NCBI GenBank assembly: GCA_024398815.1
Contig: JAKSIL010000012.1
Coordinates: 27,092-91,091, forward strand
Direction of reading: 5' to 3'
From: Fibrobacter sp.
GTDB lineage: Bacteria > Fibrobacterota > Fibrobacteria > Fibrobacterales > Fibrobacteraceae
Length of the DNA: 64,000 nt
Positions 1 through 6,749 of the stretch are shown piece after piece. Within the stretch, counting starts at the first letter, position 1. Every line of letters starts with the position of its first letter. The translations under genes were made by a program, and so were the position numbers. The notes below the pieces were generated by a model. The model saw nothing but the letters and a program-made list of their open reading frames with translations. It made no database searches and had not been told where the DNA came from.

Positions 1-264
1 CTCTACGCTCGCCTGGACCGTCGCGTCTCCGCGACAGCTTTCCCTGGGGTAAGCCTCGGCGCTTGCAGCTGCTGTGTAGGCTCGTAGCAGGTTTTGGTCC
101 AGTTCCAACGTATCTCCGCCATAAATGAAAGGAATGTTCCCGAAGAAGCTGTATTTCTCGGTGGTCTGCGGAATACCTTCCAAATCGCCTCGAGTGAGGT
201 TGACGGAACATCCCGCCAACAAGGCTATGGAGCAGAGAATAAATATGTGGGCGAATTTGCGCAT
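1..264 (-). CDS. Lipoprotein, partial (3' end outside window)
   Basis: An open minus-strand frame runs from an ATG at 264 off the left edge, giving 88 visible residues. It begins MRKFAHIFILCSIALLAGCS, a type II signal peptide with lipobox LLAGC, so the mature protein should be lipid-anchored at Cys19. The visible mature part (for example YSFFGNIPFIYGGDTLELDQ) matches no family I recognise. The gene is divergent from the LpxH-like gene, with about 85 bases between start codons. The C-terminus is missing, so function cannot be called. Confidence 0.75.
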   Translation of the reverse strand, partial: MRKFAHIFILCSIALLAGCSVNLTRGDLEGIPQTTEKYSFFGNIPFIYGGDTLELDQNLLRAYTAAASAEAYPRESCRGDATVQASVE

Positions 265-348
265 GCCCGAAAGATAGAAAAGGACTTTGTCGGATTATGG
301 AATAAATCTCGCTTTCGCAACCCAAAAGGGGCTTTATTTTATTACATT

Positions 349-1074
349 ATGGTCATGGAAAAGCCTGCATACTTCCTTAGCGACGCCCATTTGGGCATAG
401 ACCCGCCGGGGGCTGTTCCTGACCGCGAAAAAAAACTGATAGACCTGCTTTTGTCGTGGCGAGGGAGTGCGAGCCATGTGGTCATCGTAGGCGATCTTTT
501 CGAGTTCTGGTATGAGTACGACTATTACGTGTCTCGCGATCATCAGGCACTGTTTTTCGCGTTGTCTGCGCTGGTCCAATCCGGGACCGAGGTTCACTTG
601 CTGCAAGGAAACCACGACTTTTCGTATGGTGATTTTTTTCCGAAGGCTCTCGGGGTGCAGGTTCACAAGGACTTGATTCTTGAAATCCAGGGGAAACGCG
701 TTTACTTCAGGCATGGCGATGGTGTGGCCAAGTCCGATCACGGCTACCGTATTTTGCGCAGGATTCTCGATTTCCCGCTGAATAGGTGGCTTTTCAAACA
801 ACTTCACCCGGACTGGGGCATGGGCCTCGCTAAATTTGTCGGCCGCAACAGCCGCAAGTATGGCGAAGACCGCGAAATCAAGATGGACGAATACCTAGGC
901 TGGGCAGATGGCGTCATGGCTAGGGAACATTGCGACATTTGCATTCACGGACACCACCACTTGTCCGGAATCTGGCAAACGGAGCATGGCGTAGCGGCTT
1001 CCGCTGGCGAGTGGATAAAAAGACCCGCCTTTCTCCGGATGGAAAAAGGCGGGCTGAACTTAGTCTCTATTTAA
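349..1074 (+). CDS. lpxH: UDP-2,3-diacylglucosamine diphosphatase-like metallophosphoesterase
   Basis: A 241-residue protein, the usual length of LpxH, which hydrolyses UDP-2,3-diacylglucosamine to lipid X in lipid A synthesis at the inner membrane face. Calcineurin-type motifs appear in order: SDAHLG near the N-terminus, GDLFEFW, GNHDF, RHGD and HGHHH near the C-terminus, supplying the di-metal ligands. The frame is open from 94, but the upstream part has no domain and overlaps the divergent lipoprotein gene, so I start at the ATG at 349 (a second ATG lies at 355). LpxH and other YbbF-type phosphoesterases are hard to separate by motif alone; the GDLFEFW block favours LpxH. Confidence 0.8.
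   Translation: MVMEKPAYFLSDAHLGIDPPGAVPDREKKLIDLLLSWRGSASHVVIVGDLFEFWYEYDYYVSRDHQALFFALSALVQSGTEVHLLQGNHDFSYGDFFPKALGVQVHKDLILEIQGKRVYFRHGDGVAKSDHGYRILRRILDFPLNRWLFKQLHPDWGMGLAKFVGRNSRKYGEDREIKMDEYLGWADGVMAREHCDICIHGHHHLSGIWQTEHGVAASAGEWIKRPAFLRMEKGGLNLVSI
1024..1053 (-). terminator. Intrinsic terminator for the minus-strand gene at 1076
   Basis: The stem CCCGCCTTT (1024-1032) pairs with AAAGGCGGG (1045-1053). Read on the minus strand it is followed by TCTTTTTA. It lies inside the 3' end of the LpxH-like coding region and serves the convergent gene whose stop is at 1076. Confidence 0.6.
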
Positions 1075-1075
1075 T

Positions 1076-1513
1076 CTACTTGGCGGGTTCGGCTCTTGGA
1101 GGTGTTATGCGCCGTTCGGTGGATAGCATCTTTTTCTTTTTGGAGTCTTCCGCCCATAGCATGGAAATCGCGTCGAAACTGCGGATTTTTTCCCAGTATT
1201 CCTCGACCCAGCACCAATGGTATTCCTCGCCCTTTTCGTCTTTGATGGTCCAATCCTTGTAGACCGAGAACGTGAGGTTCGTGGCGTTCCATTCGGTGAC
1301 GGTGCGAACGTTGGAATCCAGGACAATGGTCCATTCGCGACCTTCCGTACGCTTGTAGATGAATATGTTGATCGCAATCAAAACCACGACGATTACGATG
1401 CTCCATACCATGTTCTTCTTGGTGAGCAAGAAGATAAGAAGCATCACCAGCAATATGCAGAAGGCTGCAAAATTGTAGTGCGTCGCGTAGAATATTTTGA
1501 GTACGTCAATCAT
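1076..1513 (-). CDS. Small membrane protein of unknown function
   Basis: A 145-residue protein with two N-terminal hydrophobic segments, about residues 13-31 (from FAAFCILLVML) and 35-52 (from VWSIVIVVVLI). A soluble region of about 90 residues follows, rich in Trp and charged residues and ending in a Lys/Pro-rich tail. It suggests a bitopic or hairpin membrane protein with a C-terminal soluble domain. I do not recognise the family. Its start is 10 bases downstream of the stop of the 231-residue gene at 1524-2219, so the two probably form one transcript. Its stop almost touches the LpxH-like stop from the other strand. Confidence 0.7.
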   Translation of the reverse strand: MIDVLKIFYATHYNFAAFCILLVMLLIFLLTKKNMVWSIVIVVVLIAINIFIYKRTEGREWTIVLDSNVRTVTEWNATNLTFSVYKDWTIKDEKGEEYHWCWVEEYWEKIRSFDAISMLWAEDSKKKKMLSTERRITPPRAEPAK

Positions 1514-1523
1514 ATTTTAGTTC

Positions 1524-2219
1524 TTACTTAGCCTTTTTAGCGTTCTTTGCCGCAGATTTTTGTTCGGCGACGAGCGCTGCTATACTAAATGTAATAACTT
1601 TTCCGTCGATTTTACAAGCCGTACGGAAACTTTTTTTCGGAAGGGCGATGCCGTGCGAAGAAAGTGTTCCCATGAACGAGGCGTTGGCATGGCTTGCGAT
1701 GGTACGGACGTTGATGAAGCCCTTCTTGCTGAAGGTGAGCTTGAAGGTCTTCTTGGCGGTGTCGTACTCGGCAATCATGGTGTCGTTCTTGGCCGTTTCG
1801 ACGGCAGTGGAGCTGCGCTTGTCGAAAATGATGGTGCCACGGCTGTCGATGGAGAGCATCGGGAGGCCGGCGGAGTTACGGCAGGCGATGAGTTCCCAGG
1901 CGCCCTTCTTCTTGGCGGGGTTCTTGCCGGTAAACACGAGGCGGTTGCCTTCCTTGGTCATGGTGTAGGCGCCGGTGGCAATCTTGAAGCCGACCACGTT
2001 CATGGCGCCCTTGAAATAGAGAAGGAAACCGGTGCCGTTGGGCATGAAGCGGAAGGAGTTTGTCTTAACAGTCTTGCAGGGGGTCACGGCGATGCGCTTG
2101 CCTTCCTTGTCGACTTCGATATCGGCAAACGGATTCTTGTCAATTTTAAGTTCCTTGGCGATTTCTTCGCTAAAGCGGATGAAGCCGCGAATGTCCATCT
2201 TTACGATGAATTTATCCAT
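1524..2219 (-). CDS. Hypothetical protein with Ala/Lys-rich C-terminus
   Basis: A 231-residue soluble protein without signal peptide. It is rich in beta-prone stretches such as FRFMPNGTGFLLYFKGAMNV and MIAEYDTAKKTFKLTFSKKG, and ends in the basic tail AAKNAKKAK. The start at 2219 is preceded by a good ribosome site (AGAGGTG, six bases away) and further upstream by a TTTG tetranucleotide run at 2241-2256. It is probably co-transcribed with the membrane protein at 1076-1513. I do not recognise a family. Confidence 0.7.
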   Translation of the reverse strand: MDKFIVKMDIRGFIRFSEEIAKELKIDKNPFADIEVDKEGKRIAVTPCKTVKTNSFRFMPNGTGFLLYFKGAMNVVGFKIATGAYTMTKEGNRLVFTGKNPAKKKGAWELIACRNSAGLPMLSIDSRGTIIFDKRSSTAVETAKNDTMIAEYDTAKKTFKLTFSKKGFINVRTIASHANASFMGTLSSHGIALPKKSFRTACKIDGKVITFSIAALVAEQKSAAKNAKKAK

Positions 2220-2240
2220 TTTTTACACCTCTGTTTTTGG

Positions 2241-2256
2241 TTTGTTTGTTTGTTTG
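2241..2256. repeat. TTTG tetranucleotide repeat (four units) in the 5' leader
   Basis: Four perfect TTTG units lie between the presumed promoter and ribosome site of the gene starting at 2219. On the coding strand they read as CAAA units. A change in copy number would alter leader length, not reading frame. Confidence 0.7.
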
Positions 2257-2399
2257 TAAAATAACTTAATAATTTTGTTGCATAATGGCAAATAAAATAA
2301 GTAAAAAAGAATAAACACGAAACAAGGGAAAAAGTTACTTTTTTCCTTTGTTTTTAACGTGATGAATTTTTTTATTGAATATGCCGAATCCCTTTAAAA

Positions 2400-3200
2400 T
2401 CAAGGGTTTGCGGATGATTTTGCGAATAAAGGAACGAGTTTGGACAAGGTGTTTTGCAGCGTATTATTGTCTCTTTTTACGACTTTTGCGAGGGGGAGTT
2501 CTTCGATGACTTTGTGAGCGCGGTCACACCAAATTTTGCGGTCCAGAAGAATTGTGATGTTACTTTGTGTACTAGCCAGGTTGTTTGTCGGGATGGCTTC
2601 CTTTGCGCGGACGAGAAATTTCGGGTACAGAAAACGGTATTTTGCGGCGATGGTGTCGGCGATGCTTATGGCGGGGTCGATCAGCAGCAATTTTTGCCCG
2701 GGGCCCGTTTGCATGGAGGCGACGATGGCGCCCGTGCCGCGTCCTGCGAATATGAGCGGTGCTTGCCCGTTAATTTGGCTTGCACATTCTGCTATTTTAT
2801 TTGCATCGGGCGCAAAAGTCTCTGCAGAAGGGGTTCCCTTGTTGTTTCCGCTTCCTCTGTAATTGAAGGCGGCGAGAGTCAAGCCTTCTACGTTTTGCAC
2901 TTCGGCCAGAAACTGTGCTGCGTCTTCGTCGGCGTCTGGGTAGTAGAGCAAAACGGGGGTGTCCGCGTTTTGCGTGGTCCATCCTTCAAGAACCGTTCCG
3001 TCTTCGAGGGTGCATGAAACCGGCTTTGTCGTCGAGGCTATGGCTTCTCTTGCTTCGTTGTGCGTAATGGCGCGGGGGTAGGCGTTGCGTCGCTCCGTGA
3101 GGGCGAGGTAAAAGACCATGCTTACATAGATGACGAGGAGAATCCCTGCGAAACGTAGAATTCTGGAGATGATACCGAGAGCCGCGTTTTTGATGTTCAT
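2400..3200 (-). CDS. Membrane-anchored alpha/beta-hydrolase-like protein without nucleophile Ser
   Basis: A 266-residue protein with one N-terminal membrane segment (from LRFAGILLVIYVSMVFYLAL) and a periplasmic-type alpha/beta-hydrolase-like domain similar in layout to YfhR/BEM46 proteins: LEGWTTQNADTPVLLYYPDA, then FNYRGSGNNKG, then the elbow FAGRGTGAIVA. At the nucleophile elbow the expected G-x-S-x-G reads G-R-G-T-G, so the serine is a glycine; GGC is clear in the DNA. The ATG at 3200 is chosen because the open frame above it runs through a strong hairpin at 3248-3277. It is probably a non-catalytic relative, or it uses another nucleophile. Divergent from the TIGR02147 regulator. Confidence 0.65.
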   Translation of the reverse strand: MNIKNAALGIISRILRFAGILLVIYVSMVFYLALTERRNAYPRAITHNEAREAIASTTKPVSCTLEDGTVLEGWTTQNADTPVLLYYPDADEDAAQFLAEVQNVEGLTLAAFNYRGSGNNKGTPSAETFAPDANKIAECASQINGQAPLIFAGRGTGAIVASMQTGPGQKLLLIDPAISIADTIAAKYRFLYPKFLVRAKEAIPTNNLASTQSNITILLDRKIWCDRAHKVIEELPLAKVVKRDNNTLQNTLSKLVPLFAKSSANP

Positions 3201-3457
3201 GTTCCCAAAAATAGAAAAAATGGCTTGTGGCGCGAATAAAAACAAAAGGACTTCCGGTGGAGTACAACCGGAAGTCCGAGGGATGGGATTGGGTGTTCCC
3301 TAAAATTAGACAAAAAATTTGTGAAAGGGTACACTTTTTTTGCATTTTTTTTCAAAAGTGTTCTCATGGTGTTCCCAAAAAGTTCCCTGTTTCGCTTTAA
3401 AACGCCAAAAAGTGTGTTCTTCCTTACTTTTTTCGTTTTTGGGGGTTGTTCCCAAAA
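3200..3457. repeat. Four spaced copies of TGTTCCC(A/T)AAA upstream of a TIGR02147 regulator
   Basis: The motif TGTTCCCAAAA occurs at 3200, 3370 and 3447, and TGTTCCCTAAA at 3294. Spacings are 94, 76 and 77 bases. The copies fill the gap between the hydrolase-like gene and the regulator at 3484, which suggests protein-binding sites. I did not notice this motif with its A-tract elsewhere in the window. Confidence 0.55.
3248..3277 (-). terminator. Terminator-like hairpin upstream of the hydrolase-like gene
   Basis: An 11-bp perfect stem, GGACTTCCGGT (3248-3258) with ACCGGAAGTCC (3267-3277), has an 8-base loop. On the minus strand it is followed by TTTTGTTTTTATT. Because it lies 5' of the hydrolase-like start at 3200, it could be a leader attenuator or the end of an unannotated upstream transcript. 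Confidence 0.5.
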
Positions 3458-3483
3458 AAAGAAAGAATTATCTTTGATATCCG

Positions 3484-4338
3484 ATGAACGTATATGCGTA
3501 TTACAACTATCGAAAGTACCTGCAGGACTATTACGAGTACCGTAAGTCTGTCCAGCGCTATTTCTCCTACAGGTCCTTCGCGAAAAAGGCCGGGTATTCA
3601 TCTTCCGGCTTTTATCTCGATTTGATCCGCGGTCGTAAGTCCCTTACGCCCCAGATGCTTCCTAAGTTTATCGCAGCACTTGGCCTTAATGAACGCGAAG
3701 GCCGTTATTTTGCCTTGATGGTGGACTTTACCCATGCCACTACGGCCGCTTCCAAACAGCAGATTTTCGACCAGATGTCGGCCCTGCTGCCCCGCACCAT
3801 CAAGAATTTGACCAAGAACCAGCAGGAATACTATGGCAAGTGGTACAACGTGGTTGTCCGTGAATCGCTCGCCGTATTGAATGTAAACGACAAGAACCTT
3901 CAGGAACTCGCGTTGTTCCTCAACCCGAAGATCACGCTCCCGCAGGCCAAGCAGTCCATCCAGCTCCTTTTGGATTTAGGGCTCATTGAACTCGCCGAAG
4001 ACGGTTTTTACCGCTCGGTGAACAAGGCCATTACAAACGGAAACGAAATCGCCCCGCTTTTTGTTCACCAGTTCCAAAAACAGATGATTGACTTGGGTAA
4101 AAACGCCCTTGACCATTACAGCACCGAACGTAGAAATGTATCTTGTATGACCATGAGCGTTTCTGCACAAGGCTTGGAACGCATTATCAGCAAGATTGAC
4201 TTGTTCCGCAAGGAAATAGTGGATATCATCCGCTCCGACGAGGGCGAATCGATGGTTTGCGAAATGAATATCCAGTTTTTCCCGCTCAGCAAGGAAAAGG
4301 CCGTTCTTCCGCCGGAAACGGATGGGGAGGATAAATGA
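3484..4338 (+). CDS. TIGR02147 family putative regulator
   Basis: A 284-residue protein of the TIGR02147 family (DUF4423-type), abundant in Fibrobacter and Bdellovibrio. It shows the characteristic N-terminus YNYRKYLQDYYEYRK, then a helix-turn-helix-like block (FAKKAGYSSSGFYLDLIRGR), a central predicted helical region, and a C-terminal MNIQFFPLSK block. The second copy at 62949-63761 has the same blocks in the same order (YRRYMQDFYEERK; LNLQLFPLTDKV). A DNA-binding role is inferred. The last bases overlap the next gene's start (ATGA), so regulator and lipoprotein are translationally coupled. No strong ribosome site is visible before the ATG. Confidence 0.85.
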   Translation: MNVYAYYNYRKYLQDYYEYRKSVQRYFSYRSFAKKAGYSSSGFYLDLIRGRKSLTPQMLPKFIAALGLNEREGRYFALMVDFTHATTAASKQQIFDQMSALLPRTIKNLTKNQQEYYGKWYNVVVRESLAVLNVNDKNLQELALFLNPKITLPQAKQSIQLLLDLGLIELAEDGFYRSVNKAITNGNEIAPLFVHQFQKQMIDLGKNALDHYSTERRNVSCMTMSVSAQGLERIISKIDLFRKEIVDIIRSDEGESMVCEMNIQFFPLSKEKAVLPPETDGEDK

Positions 4339-5765
4339 TGAGATTGGTGAAGTGTTCATTTGCGTTTTTGATGGCTGTCGGCATGTCGCTTGTGGCGTGT
4401 TCCGACGACAAGGATAATGGTATTGCCGGTACCGTGACGGATACGGGCAACACTATAGCAACGGCTCCCGAGGTTGCGGGCGTTGTCTTGCGTACCGATG
4501 GTGCCCAGGTTTCCAAGGCTACGGTCCGCATGGCAAGGATCCTTGCAAAAAGCGATTCTTTCAAGGCTCCCGAGTACATTGAAACAGAAACGGATTCCCT
4601 GGGTGCTTTCGCCTTCGATTCCGCCTTGGCTGATACGTTCCAGTTGGCGGTTATCGATACCGAGTCCAGCGAGGTCTCGTACTTGCCGCGTACAACCGTC
4701 GGTTCTGGCGATTTTGACAGCCTTAAGCTTGAAAAGGCCGCTGTATTCTCTAGCGTACTTTACTACGAAGAAGGTCCCGAACCGACAGTGGCGGTCGGGT
4801 CCCATTTCAAGGTGTTCCTGAAGGGAACTCCGTTCTACCAGAGCGTCTTTGCCGGAGATTCCTTCTCCATGCTCATTCCCGCCGGTACGTGGTCGTTCTC
4901 CTTTAGCCCCGGCGATCCGCAGATTGTCTCGAAGCTCGAAGACAACGGTGTAGAGGACACTCTCATATTCCGTTCCTGGAAGATGGATGCGAAGGTAAAG
5001 GCGGGCGACACCCTTACAGCCGGTCCGTTTATCTGGAGTCCGAGTGCAGAACCCGATTCCTTGATCAAGGTAGAGGAAAAAATTCTTGAAAACAAGGCCC
5101 GCATTTCCGGGACGGTCTACTGCGATTCCGCGGAAGCCTGTGCCGATGTCGAGGTTCAACTGATTACGGACCTTTACGGCTTTGATTCTGTGGACAACGA
5201 TTCTGCGGAATTCAAGGCCCAGACTCAGACGGATAGCCGTGGCCGCTGGTACCTGCCGGTTCCCGATACGGTCCCCTACGACAGTTTCCGCGTGGAATAT
5301 CGCTTTATGAAAAAGGGCGAGGTGACTCGTGCGGGTCTCAGTCGCTATGTGAAGGCTTCGGAACTTAAAAAGATTGATGGTGACACCCTTTCTATTGGCA
5401 AGACGACCTTGAGTGAACCGTCATCCCTCAATAGCGGAGTTATCCTGGTCATCGACAAGCGCGACAGCAGCCAGTCGAACAATTGTATGGTGAACAGCGT
5501 CGTCGTAGGCATCAAGGGAACCTCCCATTTCGTTCGCGAGGTGACTTGCAACATGCTCGAAATGAGCGATTTGCCCTCCGGAAAACAGGATATCGTGCTC
5601 TATTCCGGCGATAACAAGGTGGTAAAAACGCTTCGCGAGGCGAAAACTCCGCTCGATGACTTTGTCACTATCACCCATGTAGCTCTCCCGACGGGCGAAT
5701 CCCTGGATCAGCAGTGGATGACTTATACGCCTCCGACTGTCAATACGCCAGGTTCTTTAAAATAA
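4335..5765 (+). CDS. Surface lipoprotein with repeated beta-rich (carboxypeptidase-regulatory-like) modules
   Basis: A 476-residue protein with a lipoprotein signal peptide (FLMAVGMSLVACSDD). The mature part has several beta-sandwich-like modules of the carboxypeptidase-regulatory type: one near VAGVVLRTDGAQVSKATVRM followed by TETDSLGAFAF, and one near ARISGTVYCDSAEACADVEV followed by TQTDSRGRWYLPVP. Such domains are structural and often found on surface proteins. The start overlaps the TIGR02147 stop by four bases, so the pair is one unit. A second ATG three bases downstream is an alternative start. Ligand and role are unknown. Confidence 0.75.
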   Translation: MMRLVKCSFAFLMAVGMSLVACSDDKDNGIAGTVTDTGNTIATAPEVAGVVLRTDGAQVSKATVRMARILAKSDSFKAPEYIETETDSLGAFAFDSALADTFQLAVIDTESSEVSYLPRTTVGSGDFDSLKLEKAAVFSSVLYYEEGPEPTVAVGSHFKVFLKGTPFYQSVFAGDSFSMLIPAGTWSFSFSPGDPQIVSKLEDNGVEDTLIFRSWKMDAKVKAGDTLTAGPFIWSPSAEPDSLIKVEEKILENKARISGTVYCDSAEACADVEVQLITDLYGFDSVDNDSAEFKAQTQTDSRGRWYLPVPDTVPYDSFRVEYRFMKKGEVTRAGLSRYVKASELKKIDGDTLSIGKTTLSEPSSLNSGVILVIDKRDSSQSNNCMVNSVVVGIKGTSHFVREVTCNMLEMSDLPSGKQDIVLYSGDNKVVKTLREAKTPLDDFVTITHVALPTGESLDQQWMTYTPPTVNTPGSLK

Positions 5766-5779
5766 TTTGAAAATACCCC

Positions 5780-5808
5780 TTGCACAATTAAAAGAGTTTT
5801 TCTAAAAT
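5780..5808 (+). promoter_or_regulatory. Predicted tRNA-Gln promoter
   Basis: TTGCAC (5780-5785), 17 bases, then TAAAAT (5803-5808). The tRNA begins 12 bases after the -10 hexamer, a fitting distance for a short-leader tRNA transcript. Confidence 0.5.
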
Positions 5809-5819
5809 TGTGCGCACAT

Positions 5820-5890
5820 TGAGCTATGGTGTAACGGTAGCACAACAGATTCTGACTCTGTTTGTCTAGGTTCGAATCCTGGTAGCTCAA
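5820..5890 (+). tRNA. tRNA-Gln (anticodon CTG)
   Basis: The acceptor arms TGAGCTA (5820-5826) and TAGCTCA (5883-5889) pair perfectly, with discriminator A at 5890. The anticodon stem ACAGA/TCTGT encloses the 7-base loop TTCTGAC, giving anticodon CTG, which reads CAG. The T arm contains GGTTCGAATCC. U1-A72 is typical of tRNA-Gln. CCA is not encoded. Confidence 0.92.
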
Positions 5891-5893
5891 CTA

Positions 5894-5919
5894 GCCTCTC
5901 TTTTTCGAGAGGCTTTTTT
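5894..5919 (+). terminator. Intrinsic terminator after tRNA-Gln
   Basis: The stem GCCTCTC (5894-5900) pairs with GAGAGGC (5907-5913) and is followed by six T (5914-5919). It ends the tRNA transcript four bases after the tRNA. Confidence 0.9.
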
Positions 5920-5939
5920 GTTCCAGGGAAGGCCGAACT

Positions 5940-6704
5940 ATGGAATTTTTTGACTACTTCGAAGAAGTTTACGGAGACCGCTGGCCGGCCCTCCTTGAAG
6001 CCTTGAAAGGCGAGGGGCGGGCAGTGAAACTGCAGTTTGGCGATGGATTGGAACCTTATTATTTGGACGAGGCTTCTGTGTTTGCCGCCAAGTGCCTGTC
6101 GGTTGCGCCTGGCATGGACGTCTTGGACATGTGCGCCGCTCCGGGTGGGAAAACGCTGGTGCTTGCGTCGATGCTCCAGGGCGAAGGGTCGCTGCAGAGC
6201 AACGACCGGTCGCCCGACCGCAAGACTAGGCTTTCTCACGTCATCGAAAATTCGCTGCCTCCGGAATGGCGTTCCGTGGTGAAAGTCACCGGGTACGACG
6301 GCATGAAGTTCGGACTCCACAAAAAAGAGTGCTACGACCGCATTTTGCTGGACGCCCCGTGCTCTTCCGACAGGCATGTGCTCAATTCGCCTTCGCACCT
6401 GGAAGTTTGGTCGGTGAAGCGCGTGAAGCGCCTTTCCGTGGAGCAGGGGGCGTTGCTTGCCTCTGCCGTGGACGCCCTCAGGCCCGGTGGCGAGCTCGTT
6501 TACGGGACTTGTGCCCTTTCTCCTTTGGAAAATGATGCCGTTGTGGCCAAAATCCTTAAAAAACGCCCTGCGATGCGTTCCGTTCGCATTGAAAACATCC
6601 CCGAAGGGGCCGACAGGACCGAACTCGGAGTGCATATTTTGCCGGACAGGGCCTGCGGATGCGGCCCTATTTACTGCGCTAAATTGATGAAGTCTGAAAC
6701 TTAG
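5940..6704 (+). CDS. RsmB/NSUN-type RNA (cytosine-C5) methyltransferase
   Basis: A 254-residue S-adenosylmethionine-dependent methyltransferase of the Nol1/NOP2/Sun group, which makes 5-methylcytosine in rRNA or tRNA. Motifs: DMCAAPGGKT (SAM binding, about residue 64), LLDAPCSSDR (the PC motif), and VYGTCALSPLEND (the TC motif, whose Cys is the usual nucleophile). At 254 residues it is a compact form without the N-terminal NusB-like domain of E. coli RsmB, so the RNA target is not decided. The ribosome site GGGAAGG lies just upstream. It follows the tRNA-Gln terminator, so transcription is separate. Confidence 0.85.
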   Translation: MEFFDYFEEVYGDRWPALLEALKGEGRAVKLQFGDGLEPYYLDEASVFAAKCLSVAPGMDVLDMCAAPGGKTLVLASMLQGEGSLQSNDRSPDRKTRLSHVIENSLPPEWRSVVKVTGYDGMKFGLHKKECYDRILLDAPCSSDRHVLNSPSHLEVWSVKRVKRLSVEQGALLASAVDALRPGGELVYGTCALSPLENDAVVAKILKKRPAMRSVRIENIPEGADRTELGVHILPDRACGCGPIYCAKLMKSET

Positions 6705-6749
6705 ATCGAAAATTGATTTTTTCCTTGATTTTAATGTATTTTTTAAGGT

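Noticed and set aside
5802..6635. A 277-residue minus-strand frame over tRNA-Gln and the methyltransferase
   Set aside because: It reads through a tRNA and its terminator and opposes a gene with intact PC and TC motifs.
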